From CAZYMF01 sp964648215 (GTDB lineage: Bacteria > Desulfobacterota > Binatia > HRBIN30 > JACQVA1): a stretch of DNA of 16,888 bases. Each line of letters begins with the position of its first letter. The first letter of the stretch is position 1. This document shows, piece by piece, positions 15,751-16,888 of the stretch. The notes under the pieces were generated by a model. The model did not search any database and was not told the origin of the DNA. It saw only the letters and a program-made list of their open reading frames with translations. The stretch lies in contig CAZYMF010000101.1 in the NCBI GenBank assembly GCA_964648215.1, positions 1-16,888 on the forward strand, in the 5' to 3' direction. The translations under genes were made by a program, and so were the position numbers.

Positions 15751-16614
15751 TCACTTCTTCTTGGCCGACGCCAACTCGTCGTCGATGATGGCCTTGAACC
15801 GGTCGGCCGGCTGCGCTCCGCTCAGTAGGCGGCCGTTGATGAAGAACGCGGGCGTGCCGTTGACGCCCACGGTCTCGCCCTCGGCCTGCGAGGCCTTCAC
15901 GGTGGCCAGGGTCTTCTGGTTGTCGATGCAGTCGCCGAGCTGTTTCTTGTCGACCTTGTCGCCGGCGGCCTCGATCACCTTGTCCTTGAGGTTCTGCGCG
16001 TTGATCTCGCGCTGATGCTCGAAGAGGTAGTGATACACCTTCCAGTACGCGTCCGCGTTCTGCTTGTAGACGCACTCCGCGGCCACCGCCGCGGGCTGCG
16101 CCCACGGGTGGATGCTGGTCAGGGGGAAATCCTTGAACACGAACTTCACCTTGCCCTCGTACTCCTTCAGCACCTGCTCGATCGTGTTGTAGCCGCGGGC
16201 GCAGAACGGGCACTGGAAGTCGGAGTACTCGACGATGGTGACCTTCGCATCCTTGGGCCCCCGGGTGGGACGGCCCTTGATGTCGATCTTCTTCATCACC
16301 TCTTCGTACGGATTGACGGTGAGGTCGTCGATCGAGCCGAAGATGGCGTAGCGCCCGTCGGTGGACACGACGAAGGGCTGCTTCTGGACGCGCGGCGGCG
16401 TTCCCAGCTCGATGAAACCTTCCTTCGCGCCCTTGATCTTCGAGTCCTTCAGGTCGACGACCTTGGCCGGCACGTTGGGCGGCACATTCGCCTTCTTGCG
16501 GAAATACTCGACGATCTTACTTCCCTCTTCCGCGTGCGCCACCACCGGTACCAAGGGGGCGGCGACCAGCGCCAAGGCGAGGGCAACCTCAGTGATCCGA
16601 ACCACGATTTTCAT
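15751..16614 (-). CDS. exported DsbA-family thiol:disulfide oxidoreductase
   Basis: The 287-residue protein has a signal peptide (MKIVVRITEVALALALVAAPLVPVVAHA, cut near residue 28). Residues about 30-110 form a separate N-terminal region (KVVDLKDSKIKGA..., FVVSTDGRYAIFG) like the dimerisation domain of DsbC/DsbG-type proteins. A thioredoxin fold with helical insert follows. The active site is C135-P-F-C138 (SDFQCPFCARGY) and the cis-proline loop is VNGTPAFFING (P255). C181 and C229 could form a second disulfide in the helical insert. It likely catalyses periplasmic disulfide formation or isomerisation. ATG 16614 was chosen because the signal peptide begins there and AGGAG lies nine bases upstream; an in-frame extension of 32 codons lacks support. 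Confidence 0.95.
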   Translation of the reverse strand: MKIVVRITEVALALALVAAPLVPVVAHAEEGSKIVEYFRKKANVPPNVPAKVVDLKDSKIKGAKEGFIELGTPPRVQKQPFVVSTDGRYAIFGSIDDLTVNPYEEVMKKIDIKGRPTRGPKDAKVTIVEYSDFQCPFCARGYNTIEQVLKEYEGKVKFVFKDFPLTSIHPWAQPAAVAAECVYKQNADAYWKVYHYLFEHQREINAQNLKDKVIEAAGDKVDKKQLGDCIDNQKTLATVKASQAEGETVGVNGTPAFFINGRLLSGAQPADRFKAIIDDELASAKKK

Positions 16615-16748
16615 TCGTGAAAGCTCCTCTCTCCGTGTCTGGGGGGATACTACGTCGCCCAGTTGTCGATTTTGACTCCCAACGCTGCCAGCCTTTCTCC
16701 GCCGCGTCAAGCCGCGCGCTACTGCCGCCCCCCCCCGCGCCCGATCCG

Positions 16749-16789
16749 GTAGTGCGGTCTCGTAGTGGGGTCTCGAATGACCCCACTAC
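16749..16789. repeat. 11-bp hairpin with overlapping direct repeat
   Basis: GTAGTGGGGTC (16762-16772) and GACCCCACTAC (16779-16789) form a perfect stem with loop TCGAAT. The left arm is preceded by a near copy, GTAGTGCGGTCTC (16749-16761), giving a 13-base direct repeat with one mismatch. Confidence 0.8.
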
Positions 16790-16834
16790 CATCTATCCCG
16801 ACCTCGCCTACCAATGAACAGTTCGTCGAGGGTT

Positions 16835-16870
16835 CCCCTCCCTACCAAGGAGGAGTCAGGGAGGGGTTTT
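16835..16870 (+). terminator. terminator-like hairpin near the right edge
   Basis: CCCCTCCCT (16835-16843) pairs with AGGGAGGGG (16858-16866) and is followed by TTTT on the plus strand. No plus-strand gene ends just upstream, so it may instead belong to a gene beyond the window or be a dispersed intergenic repeat. Confidence 0.5.
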
Positions 16871-16888
16871 GGAACCGCGCGTCAGCAA

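Larger units (their letters stand above)
16615..16888. other. non-coding right end with hairpins
   Basis: No gene was seen in this stretch. It should hold the promoter of the DsbA-like gene: TAGTAT on the minus strand near 16652-16647 could be a -10, but no good -35 fits. It also has a C-run near 16728-16737 and two hairpins listed separately. Confidence 0.6.

Noticed and set aside
16617..16817. 66-codon plus-strand frame at the right end
   Set aside because: It runs through a C-run and a hairpin, has no SD, and is antisense to the expected leader of the DsbA-like gene.

Overview
The window is high-GC bacterial DNA with compact genes, Shine-Dalgarno (SD)-led starts and exported proteins of Gram-negative type: an Ala-x-Ala signal peptide on a DsbA-like oxidoreductase, a twin-arginine-like leader and a TolB-like propeller. 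Acyl-CoA dehydrogenases, a thiolase, a TetR regulator and a secreted protein with a very long Thr-Pro tail fit a fatty-acid-using, probably uncultured soil or aquatic lineage of deltaproteobacterial or Binatota type. That placement is inference from gene style only; no rRNA or tRNA gene was seen.

Layout. Positions 1-690 (minus) hold the 5' part of prfB (release factor 2) with a classical +1 programmed frameshift. A 300-base gap with a candidate promoter leads to a large plus-strand gene (989-4249) for a secreted beta-propeller protein. It has an amidotransferase-like domain inserted between blades, an Ig-like domain and a roughly 280-residue Thr-Pro tail. A strong hairpin separates it from a convergent cold-shock gene (4335-4537, minus). 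Next come a metallo-beta-lactamase-fold hydrolase and a dodecin-like gene (both minus, probably one operon), divergent from rsmH (plus).

A TetR / acyl-CoA dehydrogenase / acyl-CoA dehydrogenase operon (minus, 10215 down to 7166) follows. It is driven from a promoter whose -10 region and start codon lie within a perfect 20-bp palindrome, so it is probably autoregulated and nearly leaderless. Divergent to it is a plus-strand locus (10324-12920). It has two tandem 56-residue proteins that are little more than a signal peptide plus a C-terminal sorting-signal-like helix, then a gluconate-2-dehydrogenase-subunit-3-like protein and a GMC flavoprotein with a ferredoxin-like cysteine motif. The last three genes are tightly packed or overlapping. 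This locus is the best candidate here for something undescribed: a small exported or membrane-tethered dehydrogenase without an obvious cytochrome subunit.

The right end carries lepB (signal peptidase I), a thiolase, a CoA-binding-domain protein preceded by a large imperfect palindrome, and a minus-strand DsbA-like exported thiol oxidoreductase. The final 270 bases are non-coding and hold two clear hairpins.

Functional threads. The thiolase and the two acyl-CoA dehydrogenases fit beta-oxidation. LepB and the DsbA-like protein fit an active secretory pathway, consistent with several exported products in the window. prfB, rsmH and csp are translation-related housekeeping genes scattered among accessory ones.
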